DNA of 64,000 nt, taken from Leguminivora glycinivorella (Eukaryota; Arthropoda; Insecta; Lepidoptera; Tortricidae). The first letter of the stretch is position 1. The number at the start of each line of letters is the position of its first letter. Under the pieces are notes generated by a model, which was not told the DNA's origin, did no database searches, and was given only the letters and a program-made list of their open reading frames with translations. A program made the translations under genes and the position numbers. Positions 35,301-50,300 of this stretch are shown here, piece by piece. The DNA lies in NCBI RefSeq assembly GCF_023078275.1, contig NC_062980.1, positions 876,001-940,000 on the forward strand, given 5' to 3'.

Positions 35301-38300
35301 GGTGTTACAATAAAGTAGGTTCACACATGAACCCTGTTAGGGTACAGCAAGTGTTCCTTATAACTAAATTACAACTAGGAGGTGCAGGTACAATTCATAA
35401 ATTACTGTTAATAATAGGTGTTACATTAATTAAGACAGTGAGTCATGACACCCTGTAAGGGCACACAATAATACCTACTTATTCTATAATAATTTAGTCC
35501 ATGCATGTTACACATAATCATAATTATTAATTATTAGTATTTAATTTTATGAGTTTTATAACCAAGTTGTTTCTCTCACGATTCGGCTTGAAAAGTTAGT
35601 AGGAAAAATAAAATTTGAGCCATCAAAAACAATCCGACCGATTTGTTATCCACTGGTAAAACACAAATATATTTTTCCTGAAGATGTAGGTATTCTAAAC
35701 GCATTATTCTTCGAATTGTTGTAGTGATAGCGTTAGTAATATAATTTATTGGATAACAACCGTATTTTCGGGATCAATTGTGAGTTCATCAACACATCCG
35801 ATCAATTGTGTACTTTAATACTATAGTATAAGGTCTATCAAAGGTTAATGTATTGTTGAACCGTCGTACACTTCTTAAACCTTATTGTTAGCATTTAGGG
35901 TCTAGATATGGTCATGGGAGTGTTTTAGTACTAAGATAAGGTCTAGATCGTGACTGGGGGTCACCTGGCAACAATTTGCAGACCCCTCACGTGATTTGTT
36001 AGCTTTCTCGATCTCTCTAACATTAAGATGTGGTACCCAAGTATTAGAAAATGTTTTCTTTGAGGTACTACTTACCTAACTTTATGTCTTCAACTTCGTC
36101 TGACAATAATGATTGATAATTAGTTATTATGTGATTGGTGTATAATGAGAGGTTAACATAAGTGCTGCTTAATGAAATAAACCGTAAGTTGAGTTTCATA
36201 ATAAGATAATACGAGTGTTTTAATGCCTAAAGTAATTATGTACAAATGCATGTACCTGTCCATATCTACATCCATATAATAAGTTTTCTGAATAAATCAT
36301 ACAGCATACAGGTACAGGTGCAGCCTAAATTAGTATATCTACATTAGAAATATTTACCCGCGTGTAAGAAGTGTGCTGATGCAAACTCAGACGCAGCTGC
36401 TAAATGAAGTGACCCGGCTTTATCGACGCCCTAACGACGCTAACTACGACTAAAGTCTATGGAATGCCCTCCCTCTGCCTATATCAGGCAAGCTCAGAGT
36501 AAACTCTCTTTTAAAAGCAAGTTGCGTAAGCACTTATTTGCAAACATTCGAGATTAAAGTCTACTTGATGTCTCGCACTAGGTACATTTATTTATTTATG
36601 TATATGTGTATTTTATTCATATATATGTATTATACTAATACATATGTAGGTTTACTTATTGTATTTGTGTATGTTTATTTTATAATAGTAGGTATCGACT
36701 ATCTCATACTGGCTTTATAATCTTGTGCACCAAACTAACTATCTCTGTTTTGCCCAATGGTTGACTGGTAGAGAATGCCTTAAGGCGTTAAGTCCGCCAT
36801 TTGTACTTTTTATTGATAATTTGTGCAATAAAGTTTAAATAAATAAATAAAGTCCAATGTACATATTAAATATTAATACTTAGGTACATATATGTACAGT
36901 CAACCAATTGGAACCCTAGACTCTACAACCATGTCAAAATGACAAGCGGTAAGAAGTTTCTTGGGTTTCTTAACAATCTGATTTATAACGTTACTATGAC
37001 AGTAGTCCTACCATAGATTAAATAAAATAAAGGCTTTCATATTGGCTTTATTTCCATTATGAAAATTTAAAAGTTGGAAATAAATTTGTATTTTATAGGT
37101 AAGTACTGTAAGTACCTAGAGACCTTTAGGATCCGAGAAGATCGAATCGTTCTTCATAAACCCCTATACGAAGAAGTTACGTGGCAGTGAAGCCCTATAT
37201 TATCAGTGTTCACTTTATTAGATTAAGGCTTGCGGTGTACATTTTATTATATTACTGTTATATTAACCCGTACATTAGTACACATGTTTAGTTACACAAC
37301 TACAATGACTATAGCTAAAGGGTTCAATGAACCGGTTTGTGTTTAGTTCATTAGTACTCACCAAAGACATATGTAACTCCGTATAGACAGTTAAAGTCCA
37401 AGAAAAAAACGTACCTACCTCAAAACCATACAGAAAAACCGGCCAAGAGCGTGTCGGGCCACGCTCAGTGTAGGGTTCCGTAGTTTTCCGTATTTTTCTC
37501 AAAAACTACTGAACCTATCAAGTTCAAAACAATTTTCCTAGAAAGTCTTTATAAAGTTCTAGTTTTGTGATTTTTTTCATATTTTTTAAACATATGGTTC
37601 AAAAGTTAGAGGGGGGGACCATAGACTACAGTGGCCTAGGGTTCCAATTGGTTGACTGTACATACTGCACCAGCGATGTAGATCTAAGTACTAAGTAAAA
37701 TATTAAACTAGACAGAATAACAGAGATCGCGGATTTTCACTTGTTACGATGCTGACATTTTCGCTTCCTTCGCTTTCAAAATATTTCTTGTAAACGCTCG
37801 CCGCCGGTTCAAGGTTCTCCTGATCTCTCTTCAGGATTTCACCTACTTATTTGGTCGGACTCAGAGAAAGTCCGCTGATGTCTAATAACCTTTCCAACTG
37901 CTTCTAATACTTCTATCTCCCCGTATACAGTCTGACCAAAAAGAGTGGAAATTAAAAAGTCGCAGCATCGTACTATTGTCCTGTTTGTGTGTGTGTGTCT
38001 GTCTTTGGCATCGTAGCTCCTGAACGGACGAACAGATTTAGATTTACTTTTTTTTTTGTTTGAAAGCTGTGTTAGTCGGGAGTGTTCTTAGCCATGTCTC
38101 ATGAAAATCGGTCCACTATGTCGCGGTCGGAGGTTTTATCAAAATTTTAATTTTGTGGTTAGGTTATAATACCTAACCACAAAATTAAAATAGATTGAGT
38201 AGATAAGGTAGGTACCGAGACGTAGCAAAGATACAAGATAATGTCAGACCAGACTACAGCCGCATGTAATAATCATATTTCGTCGTAAAAGTGCATAACA

Positions 38301-41300
38301 TAAACGTATGTAAGTTGCAAACTCATCAAATGTAATGCACTAAACTGCAAAGCCCTTGACAGTGACGTAAAGTCGTGATTACGTCCAACATGCCACTTAT
38401 GGCACTTATCCAACCTCTCCGATGGAGTTATTTCCCGCTATTACAGCTATTGTAGAAATGAACTTTATAGTATTGATATAACGTTGAATTTTAGGAGCCT
38501 TTTAGGTCTGAAGAACGCTGACAGATTTCTTACACGAAATTGAAAACAAACTTGAAGAAAATAAAATCTATATGGTTGGTTTTGTTCGTGTGAATAAAAG
38601 GAATGAATGAGAATATCGTTTGTTTAATTGATGATAGTAGGTTACCAATAGATTGGTTACCACTGTAGAACTATGTCATAATAATGACGTTATAAATCAG
38701 ATTGTAAGAAATCTCTTACTGCTTGTCATTTTGACATGGTTGTAGAGTGGCCTAGGGTTCCAATTGGTTGACTGTACATATTATTTTCAAGGGGAATTAA
38801 TTTCTTTACCGATTGAGAAAATGCACTTTACCTTCGGCAAATATATTATGTGCATAAATAATTATAATTAATCAAGGTCTTTTAAGACGGAATTCATGTA
38901 AAATGGTGGGTTTGATTTTCACGTCAATTGTTTCATTCATTTGACGCATGTTTCATTCAAAACACCTTTCTTTAAACTTGGCTCAGGGTTTTTATAAGTA
39001 TAGCAGTATGCATTTTGTTCATGTATCATGGAAAAATCTTAGTAATATCTATTTAATAAATGAGCAGAAAAAACACTCTAAGATATTTCATAAGATTTTA
39101 CAATTTTTCAAATTCTTATTTTCTGCTATTCTTTTTTTGAAAGCTAGGACCAGTCCTGTGGTCATTAACATTCTAGAAGGCAATCGCGTGAGGAGGGCCG
39201 GGCTGATTGGATCATTGAACAAATTGCCGCCCGGCATCGCACATCGGCGCGAGCGCAGGATCGCGTTATGCAATACATCCCGCATTTGAAAACAAAATAC
39301 TTTACTAACTAAAAGTAAAATACGATATTTTTCAACGTTTCATAGAAATTGCAAGCTTTGGTAATATGTAGTTATTTTTTATCTTTAGACACTTGTTAAG
39401 GAAATTAAGGAAGTCAAGCACCGGTTAAGTAAGTGATAAAATTTACCATTCAAAATTTACATATGTGCCTCATGACATGTCTTAGTGAGATATTCTGAGC
39501 TGGATATTTTCTGAAACTATAGGCAGCACGATTTATTTACCAACCGCCTATGTTAAGTACAAACATATTATTTATTGGTCTCTTGAAGCAGAACTGAAAG
39601 TATTGGAAATTATAGTTAATTAAGGAGGTCAGTCATTATTCACTCAACTCAACCAGTCTGATCATTAGAAGCCAACTTTGCATACATTATGTAAAACGCC
39701 TGATTTCGCATTCAATGTGATGTAAGATTTACCTAAGGTCCTAAGAAGACATTGTACAGAAGAAGTTGTACGTCTACGTATAGACAGACACTGTGTGTAT
39801 GTATATTGTGATTGCTTTATTCTACATAGGTAGTCATTCACATACCTATATATAATATTTATTATCATTTTCTATACAAGTAGAACTAAAAAATTAGGCA
39901 TACATTTTTTTTCACAATCATCACTGGTACACTGAAATTAATTAGAATATGGGACAGCTAAATATTTTATGGCATTTCAACACTGAGCCCATAATAAATA
40001 GCCGGTGAAAAATAATCATACTTTATATGTGATTTTCCAATTTAGCCATAAATTTAATGGCCATTCGACTTCCATCCGACATCCGTAGTTAATACTGTCA
40101 TTAGTTGTTAATTACTTCCCGCAAGAAGTTTATCCTGACGTCTTTTAATGATCATTTGTGCCTTGACTTCCGAATCTACTACTATGTACGTAAGCAACAA
40201 TGACTATAGCTATCTAACTACGATAATACTAAGTATGGCCAAGGTTATTCTTGCTACGAACGGGCTGGCCTATCGATTGCATCACAGGAAATCACATCCC
40301 GCACAAAAGGCTGGTTCCTTATTGTGGATATCGTCCGTCAATTGCTCTTTCGCGAACTATTAGCCGCGTACACGTGAGGCGAGTGTTATTCCAGTGGCCT
40401 ATTGGTCACAAGAGATTCGAAATTTGAATCTCTGTTCTGATTCAATTGGCCAAAAGAGATTCAAGATTTGAAGCTCGGTTCAGAGGACCGATTTTTGAAT
40501 TTCGAGCGAACGGTTTCGACGAGCGAAAGTCTGTAGCCAAGCGGTCAAATAGGTACTATTTGTGAAAAACGGGCACCAGAAATTTGGAATCTTGTGTTAT
40601 TGAACACTCGATAATTGTACGAAATTTAAATCGAATGATCGACATAGAAAAATCGATTTTGGTTTGATATTACGTAGGTATCAGTGCGGATCGCACGCAC
40701 TTATACAAGAGGTACCTTACCCAATGCATCGTCTATGCTTTACCAATTTTGAAACAATTAGGTTTTCCCCTCACTAGCTCGAAAACACCTGTTTTGTCCT
40801 TTAATACCAGCGGGTAAAAACGCATTTAACCACTAGTGGGTAAAGTAATTTGACCTTGAATAAAGTCAAATTAACTGCTTTAAAATTGATAAAAGTAGGT
40901 GAATCTAGTAATAAAGATGATTTAGCACCTGTGGAACTACTGGAAGCAGTGATAAACGCATTTTTTGCGTTGTAGTTTCCTCGCTATAGTGAGGGGAAAT
41001 TAGGTTACTCGTATAGGTATTATTAGGTACGTATCAAATAGATTACCCAGTGAAATGAGTTACCTAATGACGTCATTCATAGGTTAAATTTAAAAATATC
41101 TAAATGTCAATAGTAGATACATTCTTTTTTATCGATTGTACCTAATCCATTATTAGCTTAACACTGCGCTAATTTAAAGAGTGTATTCCTAAGGATAAGT
41201 TAAGCAATTTTCTCGGAATCGCATTTCGCTTGGAAATGTAGACCCTTGATAGCGATTTCGTGTTATTAAATCGCCAAACTTGAACCTATTGATTGAATGG

Positions 41301-44300
41301 TTTTAGACTTTCTTAGACACTACTAAAATACCTACTAATACCTACTATATATCATATCACCTAAACTCTGCATGTGCCTGTGTGTCTAATAATGTTTAGA
41401 GTTACGATACTCTCTGCAGTCTCTGCTGCGCTATCAAATCGCTGGCAACTTAACCCTGACTGTAATTCCATAAGGACCCGATAAATTTACGGGATACGAC
41501 ATCAACTATCCACAATTTTTATGTCATATGTTCGAATCGGCATAGGAAAACATCGTGAGGAAACCAGACTAATTCCAAAGGTCTAGTTACCCTCCGGGTT
41601 GTAAGGTCAGATGGCAGTCGCTTTCGTAAAACTAGTGCCTACGCCAAATCTTGGGATTAGTTGTCAAAGCGGACCCCAGGCTCCCGTGAGCCGTGGCAAA
41701 TGCCGGGATAACGCAAGGAGGATGATGGTGATGTTGGAATCGGCCTCCAGCCTCAAATGTCGCTGGTCCGCGTACCGCAGCGCGCGTCGCCTGGCAATTA
41801 GCGTTGCGACACATGGAGAGCTGTTTACCAATCTGCGCACACAATGCGAAAGTGGACACGTAGCTTGTTCACTTGATTTCAGCCTAGGTTGCCAGACTAA
41901 ACTTTCCACGGGCAAATTTAAAAGTGGTTGAGACTTGAACACACGGCCTCTGGATCGATATCTACTCCAGCGGTCTACCATCTGAGCCACAGCGGTCTAC
42001 CATTTCAGCCATGGTCAGCGAAATTTTCAACCAGGAGAATGGGACTTGTGTTTTGTACAATAAAGAGTTTATTACACACATACATAATTTTTTATTTGTA
42101 AGATTTTTAGTATAATTGTTATTTGTTTGTTAAAATAAACAAAATTTTAAACTCAAAATTGCTTCATTTAATATTTGGCATCAGCCACTGGCGACTAAAT
42201 ATTTCAAATGTCACAATAAAACAAAACGTACTTAAGTTAGGTAGGTTTAACAATAAACGTATAGGAAAACACAGAAAACACTAAGAACCATGCGAACTTT
42301 ACAATTTTTAATTCTCTTGGCACGTTTACTAATAAGTAGGTAATTGCTAGTGTAACTGGCACCCAGTTTTACAATTCTCACGGCTGTTAGCAAAGTCAAC
42401 ATCTAATTAAACGTGCAGTGTCGACGATTGTTACAGCTTTCTCGTAATGACAATGGTTGCCAGCTTTCTCGCCGTTTCTCCGACAAGCTTCACTTCATGC
42501 TGATCATGTTTCGTTCCTGGATTTCTCAGCCTATTATTATATTCTACATACGTACATATAGGAGGCCCTTCAGAATAAGCTCAGTTAAATAAAATCAATG
42601 TTATACCTAGGACAATCTTACACAAATTATCGAACTCACACAATAAGTTCAATAATGTGACAGACAGACAGACGGACAGAGTGGCGCCATAAGGGTTCCT
42701 TTTATACCTTTTTGGTATGGAACCCTAATAAACAAATACTTATGAGTATGTATGTTAACGACTAACGACCATGCCAAGCCATTATTATGGCTAAAGAATT
42801 CTTAAAGTTACGCAAGTAGAGTTAGAGCGTAATAGAAGAATTAAAAGCATGGGGCTCTATATGAGATCTGAGAACATCTGACATAGCAAACTATCATCGT
42901 CTCTTCTTGGCAACCTTTTACATCAAAAGTTTTTGATAAGATCAAAATTTCGTTATATAATTATAAAATTTATAAATGTAGCCACTTATAAGTAGTGTTG
43001 TAGTTGGGATTCAAGTAGATACTGTTAAAGATTGTACTTGAAAGAGGTAGGCAATAGATTTACAGTTCCCGATTGGTGGTGGTAAATTGTTCCAACATTT
43101 CGTGGCAGCATATCGTAAGCCGCCACGAAAAGCTCACTCTTGCATATACGAGCGAAAGAAGAGCATTTTCGATCCTCTGATTCCCGATCTTCACAGCTAT
43201 CTTCTAACGAAAGCTATCGCGATCGAGATGCGTGTGATCGAAACTGGTTTCCATCTGCTCACGCGCATACAACCCGATTCCGCACGGTATTGTCAAAATC
43301 AATTCGCCCGGATGGTATTATGTGCGTGGTCGACTGGTCGTAGGCGCTGTCCTTTGTTAGTTGATCTTGCGCGAAACTTTCCATTACTTGCGTCGTTGGT
43401 TACCTACCTATTACGTGGGGATCTTTTTATAACATAACAATATAAAATTGAATATGTTACATTTAATAAACATTAACACACTCTAATAACATACTCTACA
43501 TTTGTTTACAAGTCGAAATAAAATGTAATCATAATGTAAAGCAAGTATTTTCAATTTCCGAATATAGTCCGAATCTGTGGAATTGTAAATCTATGGCGGA
43601 CCATATAAACAAGAGACCTAGAAGCTCTCAGTTGGATGGATTAAATAACAAATTATAATAATTTGTAAACGACTTTATAAAACTGGAACTAAAAATCATA
43701 TCAATTGTATTAAAAAACCCTCTTGCTCGGATTGTGCTAATAAAATCACTCCAAACTTAGGTAATTAGCTTAGACTCTGGAAAGGTATGTATGCGTCAAA
43801 CCATTTATCTTTTTTTTTAATCATAGGTACCTAAAACTACATGGATATTCGATACTCTGTTACAAGTACCTAAAATACTAGTTAACCTTGCAGTCAACCT
43901 GTCTAAACCTAAAATTACTAAGTTCTAGATTCCATAATTACCTAGACCCGAATTTAAGTAGCAGTGAGTAGCCGAGCGGTCAGCCTTGTGCTGGATGTTG
44001 TAATAGATTGTTTCTGGCATCTCTCAAATTCACTAATATCGTAATAAGTTAGAGGTTGTTTGCTTGAAGACAGGTTTTTGACGCGTATGTTGATAAAAGT
44101 AATGAAAGAGATCGTGTTAACAATGTGTGAATTTCTATTCATTCACAGTGAATGAATAGAAGACATGTGAATCTTAGATACGAAGAAGGTACAGTTAACC
44201 AATTGGAACCCTAGGCCACTCTACAACCTTGTCAAAATTACAAGTAGTAAGAGATTTCTTACAATCTGATGTATAACGTCATTGTGACATAGTTCTACAG

Positions 44301-47300
44301 TGACCTAGGGTTCCAATTGGTTGACTGTACGTACATGCATGTCTTAGAGTCAGACCACGGTCATGCTCAAGACGTAATTTGGGCGAATTCTAATTACCGC
44401 GACTCATTTGTTTTCAGTGAAATTTCAGTTCTAATTTTAATTTATCAGAATTCAAATTCCATTGAAAATATTAGCATCGCGGCAATTAGTACATGGACTA
44501 GACAATTCAGAATAACAAGAGTTTGCACTTGATGATTTGATATAGAATTTCCCCGCCTTAGACTTTAATAGATGTTCAATGCTCGTAGAATCTGTAGTCT
44601 AAAAACATTCAATTGTGTTTTTTTTTGGGTGATCCAAGTCATTCGAGTGATGTGTACTTAGCGGATATTATTTCATGAGAGTTTAATTTAAATTTCAATA
44701 TATTTAGATATTTGCTAACCACATAATCGCACTATTGCAATGAATGGCTTATACTTATTATGCTATATTATTATTTATTAGGTCACTGCAGTGCACATTA
44801 CGTGTTTTACTTTACAACCAGCCAGTCATTGAAGAAATCAAAGGGTCATTGAAGACTCAATTGTGATCAATCATCGGTCCACGCTTGCCTATTAAACGCA
44901 CACAGAGACATGTGACACATCGAACATATCAGACTTTATTGGTTCATTTAAAAAATAACAAAATACAGATATTGAATCCGGCTCGAAGGACCAATTTTAT
45001 TATCCTAGAACGCCGATAACGCTGTATCATAGTTACCTTCTTATTTGTATTTATATTTAAAATAACTTTTTGCAGTGTCAGTAAAATCTGCCAAAATTAT
45101 TTTAGGTGTTACACGGCTAAACGAAGACATACTTGATATTTGAAGTTATTGCCTTGTAAGTAGTTTGTAGTCTATATGACCATTATTGCCACATTCACAA
45201 GTTTCACAGCCCTAATTGGTTTTTGGTAAACAGGGTTAACCCCGAAAATCCAAGACTTGACCACGTATGTTCCTAATGCAATAAGTCATGACTCATGAGT
45301 CAGTTATTAGAATGCAATAAGGTGAAAAAGTGGATACATGTCTGGCTAATGAAAGTTGAGCCCGAAAAAACGTGGCAATTTCAAAAAAATTGGAGCTGGC
45401 AACACATTGATAACATGGTTTCTTTTTTATTATTTATAATTAATTTAGAGCACTTACTTTACTAATTTTTGTGGTGTTATTCATTATTATTTATAGATTT
45501 CGCTGTTAACTTTTACCGAAATTCGTTAAAGTGACAGTCACACTGACAGATGACAATCGATGATATGACATCCAGAGTTGCTGTTTTAAAAAAATACTGG
45601 GTTCAACTTTCATTAGCCAGACTCTATCTTTGTAGTCGACTGTACATTGTCGAAAATCGTCTGCGTTTATTAGTGCCGATTGAATTGCCCTACTAATTAA
45701 ACAGATTTTCCCCAAGAAATTTCATCAAAAGTAACCTATTGCTTAATTTGATCAGTTAACCTACTACAGTACGAGTACGGTCAGCCAAGAAAGTGGTTTA
45801 CCACTTTCCGACTCTATTTTTAAACACATAAGGTCGAAAAGTGGTAGACCACTTTTTTGGCTGACTGTACCAAATATCACCCACCCATAAAGCATTATGT
45901 CAGTGATAGGCAAATGCGGTACACAGTTCCGCCACGCGATCGAAAGTCTGCATTTAATTATGCATAACGAACACACGAATTATGCTTAGGTACCTACTGC
46001 TATTGAAGCGGCGGAAGTTGCATCACCAGACGAACACGGGGAAGAATAGTAAGTCAATTAAGTAATGACATTATTAAAAAAATCATCTTATTAAAAACTG
46101 AAATAAATGACATCGATCCATGAAAAACTAACCAAACCCTTCGTGTTAAAAGAAAACCGCACGGCCATCCGAGTCACAGTGGCATATTAGGTAGATCGAC
46201 TTTTTCCCTCACTATTATGCATGCAATTCCTTTATGGATCTGTGGCGCCATCTGACCACCTCTAGGATAGAAACACAATAGAACTTATAATTTGTGTCCT
46301 CGTGAAAACACCTAAGTTTTAAAGAGGGTCGTTTAATCTTAAAAAGTTTACCTATATCTTGTCTCGCGACGACATGCCAATATAGGACTACTCGCTAGGC
46401 TGTAGAAGGCTGAATATTGATTAGATTCGTCGTTGTAGAGTTAGGCTAAGCTAACTCTGCAGCGTGGAAACAACCCAACGATCTCAATTACGACTTCTTT
46501 GACAAGACAATTGGCAACGTGTGTGAAAGAGTGGCGCTGATTGTCACAAATACTCGTCTTACGGACTCGTCTTACCTACATAATTAACATTTTGATGAGA
46601 AACGCCTACAAAAAGGGCCGCACCAATCGTGCACCTACCGAATATGACTAAGAAGAAAACAGTTGACCCGTGCATACATTTACATAACTCGAACCATAAG
46701 CATGCTGTGACAGAGATCTGTGCCATTTTCAATCAAAAGGTTACTCAGGGTACGTAGCCAAATGCACAAACGCTCACGATAATATCGTTATCGTAGAGAT
46801 AGCTCTCTATCGCTCTTCCGAATTGGCGTGACAGAGACAGACAGCGTTTTGATCAGCGTCTAGCGTTAACGATTTTAATTTCGGCTAGATCCGCTGTTCT
46901 CAATATGACGCTATTTCCATAAGGGCTTTGAATCTTTGATATGAAATTGGTTTTGTAAACAACCGAGCATGTGGTACCTTTTGATCTAAAACTTACTCGA
47001 AGTCGCGTGACAGTAACCCACTGAACTCGATCCCGTTATTGAGTTAGTATAATTCCTATCCCACCTGTTGTGCGATCGATATGTGGATAATTAAATACAA
47101 GGTTGATATATCAAGAATTTTAGAGGTAGTTAAGAGGGCTTTCATGTAAAAAATAGTGAAATCGCAACCGAGCGCTTAATCATACCGTGTGTGGTATCAA
47201 ATTAAAGGGCTTTGCGAGTAGTTTACAAATATATAAAATATTATAGGCAAAGCAAAGCACCCTTAATGCCTATGGAGTTCTATAATGAATTAATAATAAA

Positions 47301-50300
47301 GTTTTCTGTGGCTAGAACTTGTTACCAATTTAATGGTAGCTTCGTTTGTTTGGAAATAATAATATAGGTAGGCAATTTATATAAAACGATCTTTATCTAC
47401 CTATCTATGCCTATGTATATTTCGATCGAACTGAAAAAATACCTATGTACCTACTTCAGCTACTTGTAATTAAAAACTTTGAAGAGAATTTACAATCGAT
47501 CGTCTTTCATAAGATGCGAACTAATGTAATGATTTAATGTTGAGAAATATAATTAATTTTATATCATATTGTTTTAAATATATGATGATATACAGGGTGT
47601 CCCATAAACCAACCAAACATAAGTAGTAAAAGTCACGAGGTTTCCAATTTATGGCAAATTTCAATTTTTTTTTTAATGTTTTGTAGTTTGCACTCGAAGT
47701 CCTGAAAAAATCCTGAAAGTAGGTTTTCTAAAGTACTTCGCGATTTACACTAATAAAGTACCTACTTATAACAACTTCCACAATATAAACTATAAAACAT
47801 ACTTACCTACATAAGTCGACTTGTCTAGAAATAGGAAAGTTAGAAAGTTCTTTAGCTTCCACATAACAATATAACACATATACCTAGGTATTCAACTTGA
47901 CCTATGTCTAGAATACAGCGTGTAAAGCTAATACGGGCGAATCTTATAACGATAGTCATTATAGGACATGATAAATGTAAATAGATAACATAGAGAAGAT
48001 AATAATAATAAGATAGAGAGTTTTTTATTCATACGTTAGTTATTTTCACAGTGTAATGTCATACGGTATTCTGGTTTGGGGCAAAGCAGCTGACATACAG
48101 ACTATCTTTGTATTACAAAAGAGAGCCATTCGTTCTATTTACAACTTAGGAACACGTAAATCAGTAAGAGAACTCTTCAAAGAAATTAATATCTTAACTG
48201 TAGCTTCCCAATACATTTATGATAGTATAATTTATGTTGTTAAGAATTTAGACTGTTTCACTAAGAATTCTGATATCCATAATTATAACACTAGAAACAA
48301 AAATAAGCTTGCCATAAAGAAGTTTCGTGTCCGTAAAGTACAGAAGTCATTTATTGGGCAATGCATTCATTTTTATAATAAGTTACCTGACACTGCTTTG
48401 AGATTACCCCTCCCAGCTCTTAAGAACTACTTAAAAAAATCATTGATGTTAAAGGCTTATTACAGAGTCGAGGACTATTTGACAGACAAACATGCATGGC
48501 CCGAACCAGAAACTACAAAAAACGAATAGCAATTAAAATAATTGTATTATGTATAGAGGACACAGTTCAGATAAGAAAGCACATCAAATATTTTATATTT
48601 TATGTTGTGTAGGTAAATTACATATTTAATGATATTGAGATTCATATTATCTTTTTTTCTTCTGTGACAATTTGATATGTTTTCTCTGAAGAAGAACGAC
48701 GTATTATTAAGCAATAATATAATTTATTGAAATTAATTTCCATAGAGTACCTAGTCTGTTCATATTCTTTGATGAATACTTTTGCATGTTAAATTGTATC
48801 TTGTTATTTAATGCATATTAATTATAAGATGTAATGTTTTGAAAAGAAGTTGCCCGCCGAGTTTCTTGCCGGTCCCATAGTGGATACCCCCCTCCCAACT
48901 GAGGGGGGACTGAAATCTTCTCGAGGCTGAGGCGTAAGGTTAGAGCCGGCGTAGCTTTATTTGACGTTCATATGCGCATTGTAATATGCCTACTTGAAAA
49001 ATAAATATTTCATTTTCATTTACAAAATACGGGCTTTAAACGCTCGTTAACATATACGGCCCGGCCACGACATTGGTCTAAGCGCAACAGCGGTGAGAGG
49101 CGGTCATACATTGGAGCGAGACACAGCGATGGGACTTTTCATTCGCACGTATGGCTGCCGCTCACTGCTGTCGCGCTTAGACCAATGTCGTGGCCGGGCC
49201 GTTACTCATATCGTGTATGTAAGCTCATTACCTGTCATCGCTATCATGTTTACAATACGTTGCTGCCTGGCTGCCAGCGTAGCCGAATCGATGCCGACAG
49301 AAATGTATCTGACTCTGTCGCTCCAATACGCAGGAGCGATAGAGATAGATAGCTACGAAACAGATATTATCGTGAGCGTTTGTACGTACCCTGCTGAGAA
49401 ATTTCCAAAAATAATTATCCTGGGGTGAAAATAGAAGTAACTTACGAACACCTTTTAATTAATGATAATAGGTACCATTATGAATTCTATGTCTGGTTTA
49501 ATTTACTGCCCGCATAAGGTTACACACTGTATAAATAGGTATATCTCAGTAAATGCAAGCGAGAGTATTAGCATAAAGTTTTTGCACTGATAAGCCTGTC
49601 TGTATTTTAACTGGCAGCGACATGGCTATTTTTAAATGTATTACAATACTGAGACACGAAGGAAAATGGAAAATCTTCTACCATAATAAATATCTATCAT
49701 AAATACGCCTACTTAGCCTAGGTATCAATGGGTATTAAGCCTCGGCCTCGGTTGCTCAGTTGGTAGAGCGGCGGGCTGGTAACCCCGGCGTTGCGAGTTG
49801 GAGTCTCACCCGAAACATTTTTAATTGTTCAAAATAGGGGAAATTAATTCCAATGTGCATACAAAACGATAATATTTATAACAGGGAAACTTCATATAGC
49901 GGATATTGCATTACAAATTTCTAACACTAATAATAGGTTCCTGAAGGTATTATATTACGATACAACTGCGGAAAAGAGGAAATTCGAAACGAGTGATGGT
50001 GAAGAGAGTTATTTACGAATTTCTTCTTCGCACTTTAAAGTTTTGACATAGGAAAAAAAATCACTTTGAGCACTAGTGCGCCCTTTTATACTGAAAATTG
50101 TATACCTATATTTGCATAGCTGGGCATTAACTCGTTAATCCGTTAATCGTTAATTAACGAAGTTAACATTTCGATTAACGGATTAACTTTTAAGTTAACT
50201 TTAAAAAATGTTAACGGATTCTTTAACTTCCGTTAAATTTCATCGAGTCCGTTAATCGTTAATCCAGCATCCCAAGTGGCTCGCTGCGCAGCGAAAACCA

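Noticed and set aside
38948..39289. 113-codon open frame on +
   Set aside because: The first part is AT-driven low complexity and the second part has no recognisable family; no neighbouring exons found.
41611..41990. Overlapping open frames of about 105 codons on both strands
   Set aside because: They fall within a LINE 3' tail and a SINE; the AKSWGLV-like peptides come from non-coding repeat sequence.
43087..43437. 116-codon open frame on +
   Set aside because: No domain, signal or splice support recognised. Arg/Leu-rich with no conserved motif; treated as chance.
43967..44000. tRNA Ser/Leu-like GAGTAGCCGAGCGGTCA, and a similar word at 40531
   Set aside because: Only a box A-like stretch is present, with no matching T-arm or acceptor stem at tRNA distance.
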